From an uncultured Mycoplasma sp. (GTDB taxonomy: Bacteria; Bacillota_I; Bacilli_A; RF39; UBA660): a stretch of DNA of 64,000 nucleotides. This document shows, in pieces, positions 50,166 to 61,981 of the stretch (its first letter is position 1; each line of letters opens with the position of its first letter). The stretch lies in assembly GCA_902493595.1 (NCBI GenBank), contig CABUPU010000006.1:1-64000 (forward strand), read 5' to 3'. Both the position numbers and the translations under genes were made by a program. The notes under the pieces are model-generated. The model saw only the letters and a list, made by a program, of their open reading frames with translations. It did no database searches and was not told the origin of the DNA.

Positions 50166-51908
50166 ATGATAGGAACTATAGAACAAATTATTAATAATCA
50201 AATTGAGGTTAAACTTGCACTTGATGTAAAGAAGACCACTAACTTAATAAACCTTTATGTTTTAATAAAGGATACTAACAAATCTTTTATTGGAGAAATA
50301 ACTGAGCTTAGTCTAACAAAATGTAAAGTTAATATTTTAGGAAAATTAGAAAATAATAACTTTATATATGGATTTGATGAAAAACCATCATTTGCAAGTG
50401 TAATATATTTACTTAATTATGACTTTGTAAAAAATATTGTAGGTTTTAAAAATAACTACTTAATTATGGGTAAAAGCCCATTTTATGAAAATGCCTATAT
50501 TAATGCTGATATCAATAGTTTATTCGGTTCACACTTTGCCATATTTGGATCCTCTGGAAGTGGTAAAAGTTGTGGTTTTACAAGAATTATGCAAAATTTA
50601 ATGAAAAGTGAAAATATGAATGATAAACCAAATATTATAATATTTGATGCTTATGGTGAATATGCAAAAGCCTTTAATTACTTAAATAATGAACCAACTT
50701 TTGCCTATAAAACTTATAATACTGATTTAAATAGTAATGATGAAATACTTCTTTTACCTCCATGGCTTTTAGGAGTCGATGAATATGCACTACTTCTCGA
50801 AGCAAATGATAAATCACAATTAAGTTTAATTGAAAAAACTCTTAGATATGTAAATTTATTTATAAAAGATGATGAAACTGTAAAAGCTTATAAAAATACA
50901 ATTTTAGCTAAAGCTCTTCTTGATATACTAATAAGTGGTAAACCTGGACCTCAAATAAGAGATCAAGTTATTGGTGTTCTTACTAAAACTCATACTGATG
51001 AAATTAATCTTGAAAGTGAAATTAGTGAACCTGGATATTATCGTACATTTAGACAGTGTATGAGAGTTGATGACCATAATAAAATCAATGCTATTGAACA
51101 AGTAACTGACTTTTTACAAAAGTTTATTGGTGAGGAAGTAACTTTTTCTCTTCCTGATGGCTCGTTTCCATTTACTTTACAAGATGTATCAAATGCTTTA
51201 GAGTTTGCCCTTATTGATGAAGGAATATGGAAAAATGATAGTATCTTTAATATAATGAATATTTTAAAAGTTAGACTTGATAGCATATTAAATAGTGATA
51301 ACAAAAAATATTTTGAATATCCAGAGTATATAAGTTTGGAAAGTTATATTGATAGAATTTTACATACTCAAACTGGTAAAAAAGCCCAAATAATTAACTT
51401 TAATATTAATTATGTTACTGAAAGACTTGGTAAATCACTTGTAAAAATATATTCTAAATTAATATTTAACTATGTTACATCTTTAAAAGAAAGAGGTTCT
51501 GAGCCATTTAATATCATTATTGAAGAGGCTCATAGATATGTTCAAAATGATATTGATAGCGATGTACTTGGTTATAATATATTTGAAAGAATTGCTAAAG
51601 AAGGAAGAAAATATGGTATACTTTTGGGTCTTATTTCTCAAAGACCATCAGAAATAAGTGAAACTACATTAAGTCAATGTAATAACTTTATAATATTTAA
51701 AATGACTCACCCTACTGATATTGCTTATATTAAAAAGGTTGTTCCCTTTATGAGTGAGGAAAATACAGAAAAAATGAAATCAATTTTACCAGGTAATGCT
51801 TTATGTTTTGGTACAGCATTTAAAATGCCCTTACTTGTAAAATTTGAATATCCTGATCCTGCTCCACAAAGTGATAATGTAAATTTAGGTAGTGTTTGGT
51901 TTAAATAA
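50166..51908 (+). CDS. HerA-like DNA translocase ATPase (DUF87)
   Basis: A 580-residue ATPase of the HerA/FtsK superfamily: an N-terminal beta-barrel (HAS-barrel-like, residues 1-90), Walker A FGSSGSGKS near residue 131, Walker B NIIIEEAHRYVQ near residue 455, and LISQRPSEIS with a downstream arginine-finger region. Such ATPases pump DNA and often pair with a NurA nuclease or a Sir2-type partner in defence. No such partner is adjacent, so the role is open. It precedes a HIT gene by 29 bases. Confidence 0.85.
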   Translation: MIGTIEQIINNQIEVKLALDVKKTTNLINLYVLIKDTNKSFIGEITELSLTKCKVNILGKLENNNFIYGFDEKPSFASVIYLLNYDFVKNIVGFKNNYLIMGKSPFYENAYINADINSLFGSHFAIFGSSGSGKSCGFTRIMQNLMKSENMNDKPNIIIFDAYGEYAKAFNYLNNEPTFAYKTYNTDLNSNDEILLLPPWLLGVDEYALLLEANDKSQLSLIEKTLRYVNLFIKDDETVKAYKNTILAKALLDILISGKPGPQIRDQVIGVLTKTHTDEINLESEISEPGYYRTFRQCMRVDDHNKINAIEQVTDFLQKFIGEEVTFSLPDGSFPFTLQDVSNALEFALIDEGIWKNDSIFNIMNILKVRLDSILNSDNKKYFEYPEYISLESYIDRILHTQTGKKAQIINFNINYVTERLGKSLVKIYSKLIFNYVTSLKERGSEPFNIIIEEAHRYVQNDIDSDVLGYNIFERIAKEGRKYGILLGLISQRPSEISETTLSQCNNFIIFKMTHPTDIAYIKKVVPFMSEENTEKMKSILPGNALCFGTAFKMPLLVKFEYPDPAPQSDNVNLGSVWFK

Positions 51909-51937
51909 TTGATATAATAATTTTAACGGAGGTAATT

Positions 51938-52324
51938 ATGAATTGTTTGTTTTGCAATATTGCACAAAATGAAAAAGAAAGAATGACTATTTATGAAGAT
52001 GAAAGTTTAGTCCTTATTATGGATAAATTCCCTATTTGTGATGGACATGCTTTAGTTATTCCTAAAAAACATTTCGAAGATATTTATGAAGTTGATGAAA
52101 AAACTTTATCTCATATGTTTGAGGTTGCTAAAAAATATGCTAAAGTTTTAATGGACGTTACTAATGAAAAAGGATGTACATTTTCTATAAACTATGGTGA
52201 TAAACAAGAAATTAAACATTTACATTTACACATTATGCCAAATTATAAGGTTAAACCTTCTAAAAAGGTAGATGAAGTATATAATTTAGTAGTGAGTTAT
52301 TATGAAAAAGAAAAGAAGAATTAA
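51938..52324 (+). CDS. HIT family nucleotide-binding protein
   Basis: A 128-residue histidine-triad protein with the motif HLHLHIMP near residue 103 (the middle His is the nucleophile) and CLFCNIAQ at the start. Members hydrolyse AMP- or dinucleotide-type bonds. GGAGG precedes the ATG. It overlaps the next gene by 23 bases. Confidence 0.93.
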   Translation: MNCLFCNIAQNEKERMTIYEDESLVLIMDKFPICDGHALVIPKKHFEDIYEVDEKTLSHMFEVAKKYAKVLMDVTNEKGCTFSINYGDKQEIKHLHLHIMPNYKVKPSKKVDEVYNLVVSYYEKEKKN

Positions 52325-53534
52325 AAAAAGTATTAAAATTTGTTTTATATTTATAATATTAATTGCTTTAACAATTGTTTCCTACTGGATTATCAATAAA
52401 AATGGTGGTAAAGATTTTAATTTTAATAAATTAGTTAATGAAAATAAGATTACTTACCCCATAGTTAATAAAATCTCTTTAGTGGCCACTGGTGATGCTC
52501 TTTTACATAATCCTGTTTATATTAGTGCATATGATAATTCTACGGAAAGTTTTAACTTTGCACCTCAACTTGAACTTGTAAAAGAGGAAATCAAAAATTA
52601 TGATATAAAATATTATAATCAGGAAACTGTTTTCGGTGGTAAACTAACTGATAGATTTAACTGTAAATATAATATGCCAGGTTATTGTTCTTATCCTTAT
52701 TTTAACTCTCCATCAGAATTTGGTGATGCAATGGTTGATGCTGGATTTAATATGGTATCTCTTGCCTCAAATCATAGTGCTGATTGTACTTATGCATCAG
52801 ATACTTGTATTACTAATTCATATAATTATTGGAAAAGCAAAAATGTTGTATTTGATGGTTTTAATGAAGATGAAAGTAAAGAAAACAAATATAATATTGG
52901 TGAAAAAAATGGAATTAAATATGGTTTTTTAAATTATACAAATACTTTAAATGGTCTTGATAATTCAGTTAGTAATATTAAATATAAAATAGATTTATAT
53001 GATGAAGAAACTGCTAAAAAGGAAATCGAAGATTTAAAAACTAAAGTTGATGTTGTAATTGTGGCAATGCATTGGCATAAAGCAAGTGCTGAGTATGAAA
53101 CAGTTCCTACACAAGCTAATAAAGAAATAGCAAATTATCTTGCATCTTTAGGTGTTGATATCATTTTAGGAACATATTCACATTGTTTGCAACCATTTGA
53201 TATAATTGGAAATACTGTAGTATTTTATTCACTTGGCAATTTTATTTCTAATCAAGGTGATATTATCTCAATTGGATATAAAGGTATAGTTGGAGTTCTT
53301 GCTTCAATGGACATAACAAAAACAACTTATGAAGATGGAAGTGTAGAAGTTAAAGTAGATAACATTGGCGCTGATTTAACTTATACTTATAATAAAAATC
53401 ATCGTGATTATAAAGTAATACCATTTAGTAAAATGAGTGAAGAATATAATAAAGATTATAAAAATATTTATGAAGATTATAAAAATATTCTTACTTCACT
53501 TAATCAAAATATAAATGTCAAACCTGTAAATTAA
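52302..53534 (+). CDS. CapA family (poly-gamma-glutamate synthesis-type) membrane protein
   Basis: A 410-residue protein with one N-terminal membrane helix (residues 10-30) and an outside CapA metallophosphatase-like domain: LVATGDALLHNPVY, NHSADC, VVIVAMHWHKASAEYE, ILGTYSHCLQPFDIIG and VFYSLGNFISNQ. CapA proteins are needed for poly-gamma-glutamate capsule, but no capBC synthase genes are next to it. Other members act on cell-wall substrates. Confidence 0.9.
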   Translation: MKKKRRIKKSIKICFIFIILIALTIVSYWIINKNGGKDFNFNKLVNENKITYPIVNKISLVATGDALLHNPVYISAYDNSTESFNFAPQLELVKEEIKNYDIKYYNQETVFGGKLTDRFNCKYNMPGYCSYPYFNSPSEFGDAMVDAGFNMVSLASNHSADCTYASDTCITNSYNYWKSKNVVFDGFNEDESKENKYNIGEKNGIKYGFLNYTNTLNGLDNSVSNIKYKIDLYDEETAKKEIEDLKTKVDVVIVAMHWHKASAEYETVPTQANKEIANYLASLGVDIILGTYSHCLQPFDIIGNTVVFYSLGNFISNQGDIISIGYKGIVGVLASMDITKTTYEDGSVEVKVDNIGADLTYTYNKNHRDYKVIPFSKMSEEYNKDYKNIYEDYKNILTSLNQNINVKPVN

Positions 53535-53562
53535 TGAACTAGCAATTAGTTCATTTTTTTTT
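53532..53562 (+). terminator. Terminator after the CapA gene
   Basis: AATGAACTA and TAGTTCATT form a nine-pair stem, followed by nine T residues. Confidence 0.85.
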
Positions 53563-53578
53563 AAATCTTTCTTAAGCA

Positions 53579-53605
53579 CAAAAAAAGAAAAGCATTTGCT
53601 TTTCC
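53579..53605 (-). terminator. Terminator after the two micro-protein genes
   Basis: GAAAAGC and GCTTTTC pair around ATTT, with a U run on the minus strand. It begins directly after the stop codon at 53606. Confidence 0.8.
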
Positions 53606-53725
53606 CTAGAAAATTGGTCCCATTATTATTGCAAGTAAGATAAATAAAATTAATACTATGAAAAAATAATTATTAAATCCATTTGAACAGTTTTCAGGTG
53701 GATTTTTTTTATTACAGCAACTCAT
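53606..53725 (-). CDS. 39-residue single-helix micro-protein
   Basis: A 39-codon ORF: MSCCNKKNPPENCSNGFNNY followed by a hydrophobic helix FFIVLILFILLAIIMG. The Cys-rich head and the helix resemble the YjcZ-like proteins, though less closely than its neighbour. It starts nine bases after the stop of the 28-residue gene upstream and ends at a strong terminator, so the two form one transcript. A weak GGTG lies before the ATG. Confidence 0.6.
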   Translation of the reverse strand: MSCCNKKNPPENCSNGFNNYFFIVLILFILLAIIMGPIF

Positions 53726-53734
53726 ATTACACCA

Positions 53735-53821
53735 TTAAATATATGCACCAACTATGATTATAAGAAGTATAAATAATACTAATATAATCGCAGCTCCAAG
53801 ACCATTTCCACAATGATTCAT
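53735..53821 (-). CDS. 28-residue YjcZ-like micro-protein
   Basis: A 28-codon ORF: MNHCGNGLGAAIILVLFILL and IIIVGAYI. The G-x-G-A-A-I/F-I-L-V-L-F-I-L-L-I-I-x-G pattern is that of YjcZ family sporulation micro-proteins. A strong AAGGAGG lies eight bases before the ATG. A longer overlapping frame (53727-53921) on the same strand has no ribosome binding site and is less likely to be real. Confidence 0.75.
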   Translation of the reverse strand: MNHCGNGLGAAIILVLFILLIIIVGAYI

Positions 53822-53934
53822 ATAAAATTCCTCCTTTTTGTCTTTTCATAATATTAAATGCTAAATAATTAATTTTGACACTCATATTTAGCTTTCTTTT
53901 ACATATAATAATTTCTAACAATAACCTATTTTTA

Positions 53935-53963
53935 TTGTATTTTTCCCTTATAGTTGCTATAAT
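53935..53963 (+). promoter_or_regulatory. Sigma-A promoter of prsA
   Basis: TTGTAT, 17 bases and TATAAT, just upstream of the GGAGG site of prsA. Confidence 0.7.
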
Positions 53964-53981
53964 TAACTTATGGAGGTAAAG

Positions 53982-55016
53982 ATGAAAAAGAAAATAGTAT
54001 TAGCTATGGCACTTACGCTTCTTTTAACAGGATGTGGAAAAGTACCAAAATTAAAAAATGGAAAGGATGCAGTAGTAAGTTTTAAAAATGGTGATAAAAT
54101 CAGTGTAGATGATTTATATACACAAATGAAAGACAAATATGCCTTATCTATACTTGTAAATATGATAGATAAAAAAGTTTTAGAGGAAACTTTTAAAGAT
54201 AATATTGAAAAAGCAAAAAAAGCTTCAGAAAGTTATCTAAGTGCATTAAAAGAAAATTATGAAACTGAAGAAAAATTACTTGCGGCTGTACAAAAATATT
54301 ATGGTTACACTACTTTAGATGAATATAAAGATCAAATTTATTTAAGTTATATGCAATCTTATGCAGTAGAGGCTTATGCAAAAGAAAAAATAACTGAAAA
54401 AGAAATTGAAAATTACTATAAAAAAATGGAAAATGATATTGAAGTTAGTCATATTTTAATTACACCACAAGTTACTGATAAAATGAATGATGATGAAAAG
54501 AAAAAAGCTGAAACTGAAGCAGAAACAAAAGCCAAATCAATCATTACTGAACTTAAAGATGCAGTTACAAAAGGTACATCAGTTGCTGATGCTTTCTCAG
54601 AGCTTGCTAAAAAATATAGTGAAGATGAATCAACAAAAGATAAAGGCGGTTCTTTAGGTGAAGTTAACAAAACTAAATTGGGAGACTCATACACAAATCT
54701 TATAAATAAAGCATATACTTTAAAAGATGGATCATATAGCACTGAAGTTGTTAAAACTGACAATGGATATCATGTTATAATGAGAAATAAAACTTATGAT
54801 AAAAAAGATTTAAAAGATGTTAAACAGCAAATTATTGAAACTTTAGCAAAAGAAAAAATGAAAAAAGATAATACAATTTCTGTAAATGCTCTTCAACATT
54901 ACCGTAAAGAAAAAGGTATGGAAATCGAAGATTCAACACTTGCTACTCAATATTCAAATTATATTTCAAATACACTTGCATCTTTAACACAAGAAAAAAA
55001 TAATACTACAAAATAA
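53982..55016 (+). CDS. prsA: PrsA-like foldase lipoprotein (PpiC-type peptidyl-prolyl isomerase)
   Basis: A 344-residue exported foldase. The signal peptide ends in lipobox LLTGC (Cys18), processed by LspA. The N-terminal helical chaperone region (residues 40-150) leads to a parvulin domain (EVSHILITPQVT, KYSEDESTKDKGGSLGEV, NGYHVIMRNK) and a C-terminal helical part. It folds secreted proteins at the outer face of the membrane, likely including the surface proteins of this window. An in-frame ATG at 53970 overlaps the GGAGG, so I use 53982. Confidence 0.93.
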   Translation: MKKKIVLAMALTLLLTGCGKVPKLKNGKDAVVSFKNGDKISVDDLYTQMKDKYALSILVNMIDKKVLEETFKDNIEKAKKASESYLSALKENYETEEKLLAAVQKYYGYTTLDEYKDQIYLSYMQSYAVEAYAKEKITEKEIENYYKKMENDIEVSHILITPQVTDKMNDDEKKKAETEAETKAKSIITELKDAVTKGTSVADAFSELAKKYSEDESTKDKGGSLGEVNKTKLGDSYTNLINKAYTLKDGSYSTEVVKTDNGYHVIMRNKTYDKKDLKDVKQQIIETLAKEKMKKDNTISVNALQHYRKEKGMEIEDSTLATQYSNYISNTLASLTQEKNNTTK

Positions 55017-55042
55017 GGTATCTATAATGATATCTTTTTTTA
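55015..55042 (+). terminator. Terminator of prsA
   Basis: GGTATC pairs with GATATC (one G-U pair), followed by seven T residues. Confidence 0.65.
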
Positions 55043-55071
55043 TGTAAGCATATTTTATAATATGGAGGTTT

Positions 55072-55563
55072 ATGAATACTATTTTAAATAATTTTTTAGT
55101 TACTGGTAAAATTAATAATTTAGATACCACTATAACATCTAATATAATTTCTGTTGAAGTTCCAAGCTCACCACTTTCTATATCTAAATTAGCTAATAAA
55201 AATATTTGGTCAGATGGAATATTAAAATATTCAATTATAATCACAAATAATTCAAATTCAAATATTATTAACGGTACTTTCAAAGATGTTATTAATCCAA
55301 AATATGCAAATGTTATACCAAGTAGTGTTTTAGTTAATAATAGTTCTTACCCATTTACTTATAATAAAGCAACAGGTCAATTAGAAATTAATAATTTAAA
55401 TATAAATGTAAATGAAATAGTAACAGTTACCTACTCTGTTTCTAAAAAAGTAAATGATGTTTTTGTATTAAATAATACAGCATATTTAAATGATATAGCA
55501 AGTAACACTGTAAAAGTGACAAGTATCTTAATTAGAAATTGCAATAATTTTGCACGTAAATAG
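55072..55563 (+). CDS. DUF11-domain protein without signal peptide
   Basis: A 163-residue protein of one DUF11-type beta-sandwich: LSISKLANKNIWSDGILKYS, IIITNNSNSNIINGTFKDVI and a final VTVTYSVSKKV. DUF11 repeats normally occur in large secreted adhesins, but no signal peptide or anchor is seen here. GGAGG lies five bases before the ATG. A CATATTTTA box upstream fits a mother-cell sigma -10. I infer a cytoplasmic or spore-surface structural role; not proven. Confidence 0.6.
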   Translation: MNTILNNFLVTGKINNLDTTITSNIISVEVPSSPLSISKLANKNIWSDGILKYSIIITNNSNSNIINGTFKDVINPKYANVIPSSVLVNNSSYPFTYNKATGQLEINNLNINVNEIVTVTYSVSKKVNDVFVLNNTAYLNDIASNTVKVTSILIRNCNNFARK

Positions 55564-55621
55564 GACTATTTAATTAATTAATAAAATTTAAAAAACATAT
55601 AATTATTATGGAGGTAATAAA

Positions 55622-56014
55622 TTGATAAATGAATTAAATAATACAGCAAATGTTTCAGGAACTATAGACGGGCAAACTACTACTCTTACTTCGAATACAC
55701 TGGGGGTGAATGTTATAAACGGTTTAACCGCTGTTAAAAGTGCTGATAAAACATCTTGGGCTGATGGTGAACTTACTTATACTTTAACTATTAATAACAC
55801 AACTGGACAAACTTATACATCACCAGTAATTACTGACACTCTTGATACTACGCTTGTTACATTTGTACCAGATAGTGTTACAATTAATGGTTCAGCAGCT
55901 ACATCAAGTCAGTATACATATAATAATTCTAATGGACTACTTACTGTTAATCTTAGTGATATTGCAACTGGTGGAACTGCCACTGTTACATTCAAAGTTA
56001 CAAAAAATAATTAA
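55622..56014 (+). CDS. DUF11-domain protein without signal peptide (TTG start)
   Basis: A 130-residue protein with one DUF11 domain: TAVKSADKTSWADGELTYTL, NNTTGQTYTSPVITDTLD and GGTATVTFKVTKNN. It is a shorter relative of the protein at 55072. The only possible start near the GGAGG (at 55610-55615) is TTG at 55622. Rich in Thr and Ser and poor in Lys, unlike its housekeeping neighbours. No signal peptide. Confidence 0.6.
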   Translation: MINELNNTANVSGTIDGQTTTLTSNTLGVNVINGLTAVKSADKTSWADGELTYTLTINNTTGQTYTSPVITDTLDTTLVTFVPDSVTINGSAATSSQYTYNNSNGLLTVNLSDIATGGTATVTFKVTKNN

Positions 56015-56018
56015 AATT

Positions 56019-56047
56019 AAAACATCAGCCAAAACTGATGTTTTTTA
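56019..56047. terminator. Bidirectional terminator between the DUF11 gene and recX
   Basis: AACATCAG and CTGATGTT pair around six bases, followed by a T run; the stem overlaps the recX stop codon. Confidence 0.75.
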
Positions 56048-56764
56048 AAATCCTTTTGTATAAAGTTTTTGTTTTGTAAGAATATCTGCCTTTTCAGGTG
56101 GATATTTTTTTATAAGTTTATTATATATTTTATCATATTCTTTTTGATAAATATCTTTATCATCAAAATCAATATTATCAAGTATTTCTCTATAATTGGT
56201 ATAACCTAAATTTCTTAAATCACTACCTACTTTAACAATAAACATTTTTTTAGATAAGTTATGATTTGCTTTAATTTTTTTATTAATTATTTTATTTATT
56301 CTCTCTTCATTAATATCCTCAAATAAACATAAATATTTTAATATATCTTCCTTTTTAAAACCATTTTTTAATAAATCTCTTTTAACTTTTTCTGGTCCCT
56401 CTAAAGAAAGATTAATTTTATCATTTATATATGATTTTATATATAGTTCATCATTTAAGTAGCCTTGCTCTTTTAGTTTATCAATTATTTTATCTTGGTC
56501 TTTTTTTAAAATAAATAAAGTATTAAGTTTTTTTCTAATTTCGTTTTCTGTACGAAGACGAATACTTACAAATTTAATAATTTTATAATATGCATCATAG
56601 AAGTTATTATCCTTTATAATATTTTCAAATAAAGTATTATCAATTTCTTTTTTAGAAAAAAGTAAGTATTTTAAAATAGTATCTTGATATAAATTATATT
56701 TTTCATTATCAATTGTTACTACATACTTACCATTTTTATTTAATTTTATACTAGTTATTTTCAA
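56045..56764 (-). CDS. recX: RecX regulator of RecA
   Basis: A 239-residue helical protein with three repeats typical of RecX: VSIRLRTENEIRKKLN, LKEQGYLNDELYIKSYIND and the later RNLGYTNYREILDNIDFD. RecX modulates RecA filaments, so it links to the lexA control at 22 kb. It lies two bases after the DHH-family gene. Confidence 0.88.
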   Translation of the reverse strand: MKITSIKLNKNGKYVVTIDNEKYNLYQDTILKYLLFSKKEIDNTLFENIIKDNNFYDAYYKIIKFVSIRLRTENEIRKKLNTLFILKKDQDKIIDKLKEQGYLNDELYIKSYINDKINLSLEGPEKVKRDLLKNGFKKEDILKYLCLFEDINEERINKIINKKIKANHNLSKKMFIVKVGSDLRNLGYTNYREILDNIDFDDKDIYQKEYDKIYNKLIKKYPPEKADILTKQKLYTKGF

Positions 56765-56766
56765 AT

Positions 56767-57753
56767 TTAATTTTGTTCCTCAGCAAGATAATTTGATGCT
56801 ACTTCATCTAAATCTTTTATTAAAGCATCAACATCTTTCTTTTCACTTATTCTTGCTCCTGATGCATATTGATGTCCACCACCATTATATTTAGAGGCAA
56901 CTTCATTAATAATTGGTCCTCGTGAGCGAATATTTACTTTATATATTTCATTTCTTTCATCATAAGTAATAAAACACCATACATTTAATTCCTCAATAAA
57001 ATTAAAATTGTTTATTAGTACTGAAGCCGCAGATAAATCTACTTTATATTCTTCGACTACTTTATTATCAATTAAAATATATCCAAACTTATTATCAGTA
57101 ATTATTAAATTATTTATTATATAAGCCTCAAACTTACACTCATTAAAACTTTTTTGGTATAGATTTGCATAAAGATTTGTAAAATCAAGATTATAATCCT
57201 TACATAATTTAGCTGCCATTTCAAATGTTCCCGCAGTAGTATTTTTAAATAAAAATCTTTCACTATCAGAAACAATTCCTAAAAATAGTTTTTCTGCAAT
57301 ATCTTTATCCATAACAAGTTTTGTTTCATAAATAAGATTTGCAACCATTTCACATGTTGAGGAATAATCACTTGATGTAAAATCCGCTGTACCTATTATA
57401 TCCTCTTTAGGATGATGATCTATTTTAACTATATCTTTATAATCTAAATCATCTGCTCCATCTATTCTATAAAAGTTAGGTACATCAAGTACTATCAAAA
57501 GACTATTTGTTAAACTATTAAAATCAGGTTTATCTAAGGAGCCTAAGTACTTAAATTTACTTACACCCGCCCCGACTGCATATACTCTTTTATTTGGAAA
57601 TGTAAGTTTAATAGAGTCACGAAGAGCAATTTGACTTGCAACGGCATCTGGATCTGGTCCAATATGTCTAGCAAGAACTATCTCATCATATTTTTTAATT
57701 AATTTAAATATTTTTTTGTATACATCCTTATTTATATTAATCACCCATTTCAA
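56767..57753 (-). CDS. DHH/DHHA1 family phosphoesterase (NrnA-like)
   Basis: A 328-residue phosphodiesterase: LARHIGPDPDAVASQIAL (DHH motif I), LLIVLDVPNFYRID, the metal-binding DHH in KIDHHPKED, and the DHHA1 G-G-G-H motif in YNGGGHQYASGARI. Such proteins degrade nano-RNA, pAp or cyclic-di-nucleotide products. The exact substrate cannot be told apart here. It overlaps ackA by 17 bases. Confidence 0.9.
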   Translation of the reverse strand: MKWVININKDVYKKIFKLIKKYDEIVLARHIGPDPDAVASQIALRDSIKLTFPNKRVYAVGAGVSKFKYLGSLDKPDFNSLTNSLLIVLDVPNFYRIDGADDLDYKDIVKIDHHPKEDIIGTADFTSSDYSSTCEMVANLIYETKLVMDKDIAEKLFLGIVSDSERFLFKNTTAGTFEMAAKLCKDYNLDFTNLYANLYQKSFNECKFEAYIINNLIITDNKFGYILIDNKVVEEYKVDLSAASVLINNFNFIEELNVWCFITYDERNEIYKVNIRSRGPIINEVASKYNGGGHQYASGARISEKKDVDALIKDLDEVASNYLAEEQN

Positions 57754-58927
57754 TTTTTAACTTCATTGTATCTTGGGCAATTAAAAGTTCTTCATTAGTT
57801 GGTAAAATATAAACTGGAATACTAGAATCTTCAGCAGAAATTTTCTTATATTCTCCACGAACATTATTTAACGTATCATCAAGTTTTACACCTAATGACT
57901 TAATTCTATCAACAACCATTTTTCTCATTCTGGCACTGTTTTCACCAACACCAGCAGTAAATACTATAGCATCAGCTCCACCAAGCATATTGTTATACAC
58001 AGCAATATAATTAGCAATTTTTTGAGCATACATATTTTCCGCTAAAACAGCCATTTTATTTCCTTCCATTGCGGCATTTTCAACATCTCTTGCATCTGAT
58101 GATATTCCTGATACTCCTAAAAAACCACTTTTCTTATTTAAATCATTAGTAATTTCTGAAATAGTTTTACCAGTTTTGTTACATACATATTCTAAAATAG
58201 ATGGATCGATATCTCCACATCTTGTTCCCATCATAACACCTGCAAGTGGAGTAAATCCCATTGAAGTATCTACTACTTTGCCTTCATCAATAGCACAAAG
58301 TGATGCACCATTTCCAATATGACAAGTAATAACTTTTAATTCTTCATTTTCAAGTTTTTTACAAAGTTCTCCGTATACAAATCTATGACTTGTTCCGTGG
58401 AAACCATATTTTCTTACACCATATTTTTCATACCATTCATAAGGTACTGGATATAAGAAATGTTCTTCATCCATTGTTTGATGAAATCCTGTATCAAATA
58501 CACCAACATTTATTACTCCAGGAAGGGCTTTCATAAATACCTCAACTCCAAGAAGGTTTGCTGGATTATGAAGTGGTCCAAGTTCGTTATATTTACTAAT
58601 TCTTGCAACTACATCTTCATTTAAAATTACTGGATGAGTAAACTCTGCTCCTCCGTGTAGAATTCTATGACCTACACCTTCGATTTCATTTAATGATGAA
58701 ACAATATGCATATCTACTAATTCTTTAATTAAGTAGTCAACTGCTACAGAATGATCTTTTAAATATACTTCTTTTCTTGTTTTTTCTCCATCATATTTAA
58801 TTGTATAGAAACTATCTTTTAGGCCTATTTTTTCAAATACACCACTTGCAATAGCCTCAGTTTTTGGTAATTCAAATAAAGTAAATTTTAATGATGAACT
58901 ACCTGCGTTTATTGATAATATTTTCAT
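57737..58927 (-). CDS. ackA: Acetate kinase
   Basis: A 396-residue enzyme interconverting acetyl-phosphate and acetate with ATP. ILSINAGSSSLKF, GHRILHGGAEF, FDTGFHQTM, YGFHGTSHRFV and HIGNGASL are all present at the usual places. It is the ATP-yielding step of fermentation; pta is not next to it. Confidence 0.97.
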   Translation of the reverse strand: MKILSINAGSSSLKFTLFELPKTEAIASGVFEKIGLKDSFYTIKYDGEKTRKEVYLKDHSVAVDYLIKELVDMHIVSSLNEIEGVGHRILHGGAEFTHPVILNEDVVARISKYNELGPLHNPANLLGVEVFMKALPGVINVGVFDTGFHQTMDEEHFLYPVPYEWYEKYGVRKYGFHGTSHRFVYGELCKKLENEELKVITCHIGNGASLCAIDEGKVVDTSMGFTPLAGVMMGTRCGDIDPSILEYVCNKTGKTISEITNDLNKKSGFLGVSGISSDARDVENAAMEGNKMAVLAENMYAQKIANYIAVYNNMLGGADAIVFTAGVGENSARMRKMVVDRIKSLGVKLDDTLNNVRGEYKKISAEDSSIPVYILPTNEELLIAQDTMKLKIEMGD

Positions 58928-58952
58928 TTTCTTTCACCTCAAAATTATTATA

Positions 58953-58982
58953 CAAAAAAAAAGTAACTTTTGCTACCTTTTT
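58953..58982 (-). terminator. Terminator between ligA and ackA
   Basis: GTAGC and GTTAC pair with one G-U around AAAA, followed by nine U residues on the minus strand. Confidence 0.65.
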
Positions 58983-59126
58983 CTTTTCTTTTCCATTATA
59001 ATTATATGATTTTTCAAGTATTTATATATACTATTTCTAATTTGTTTGATTGACATTGATAAAATAGGAAGCACTAAGTAAAGTTATATGCTCGCTATAA
59101 CAATATTTAATCAAAAATAATGGATA

Positions 59127-61980
<2,854 letters not shown>

Positions 61981-61981
61981 A

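Noticed and set aside
53727..53921. 64-residue minus-strand frame overlapping the micro-protein
   Set aside because: It has no ribosome binding site and reads as random. The 28-codon frame has AAGGAGG and a family-like helix.
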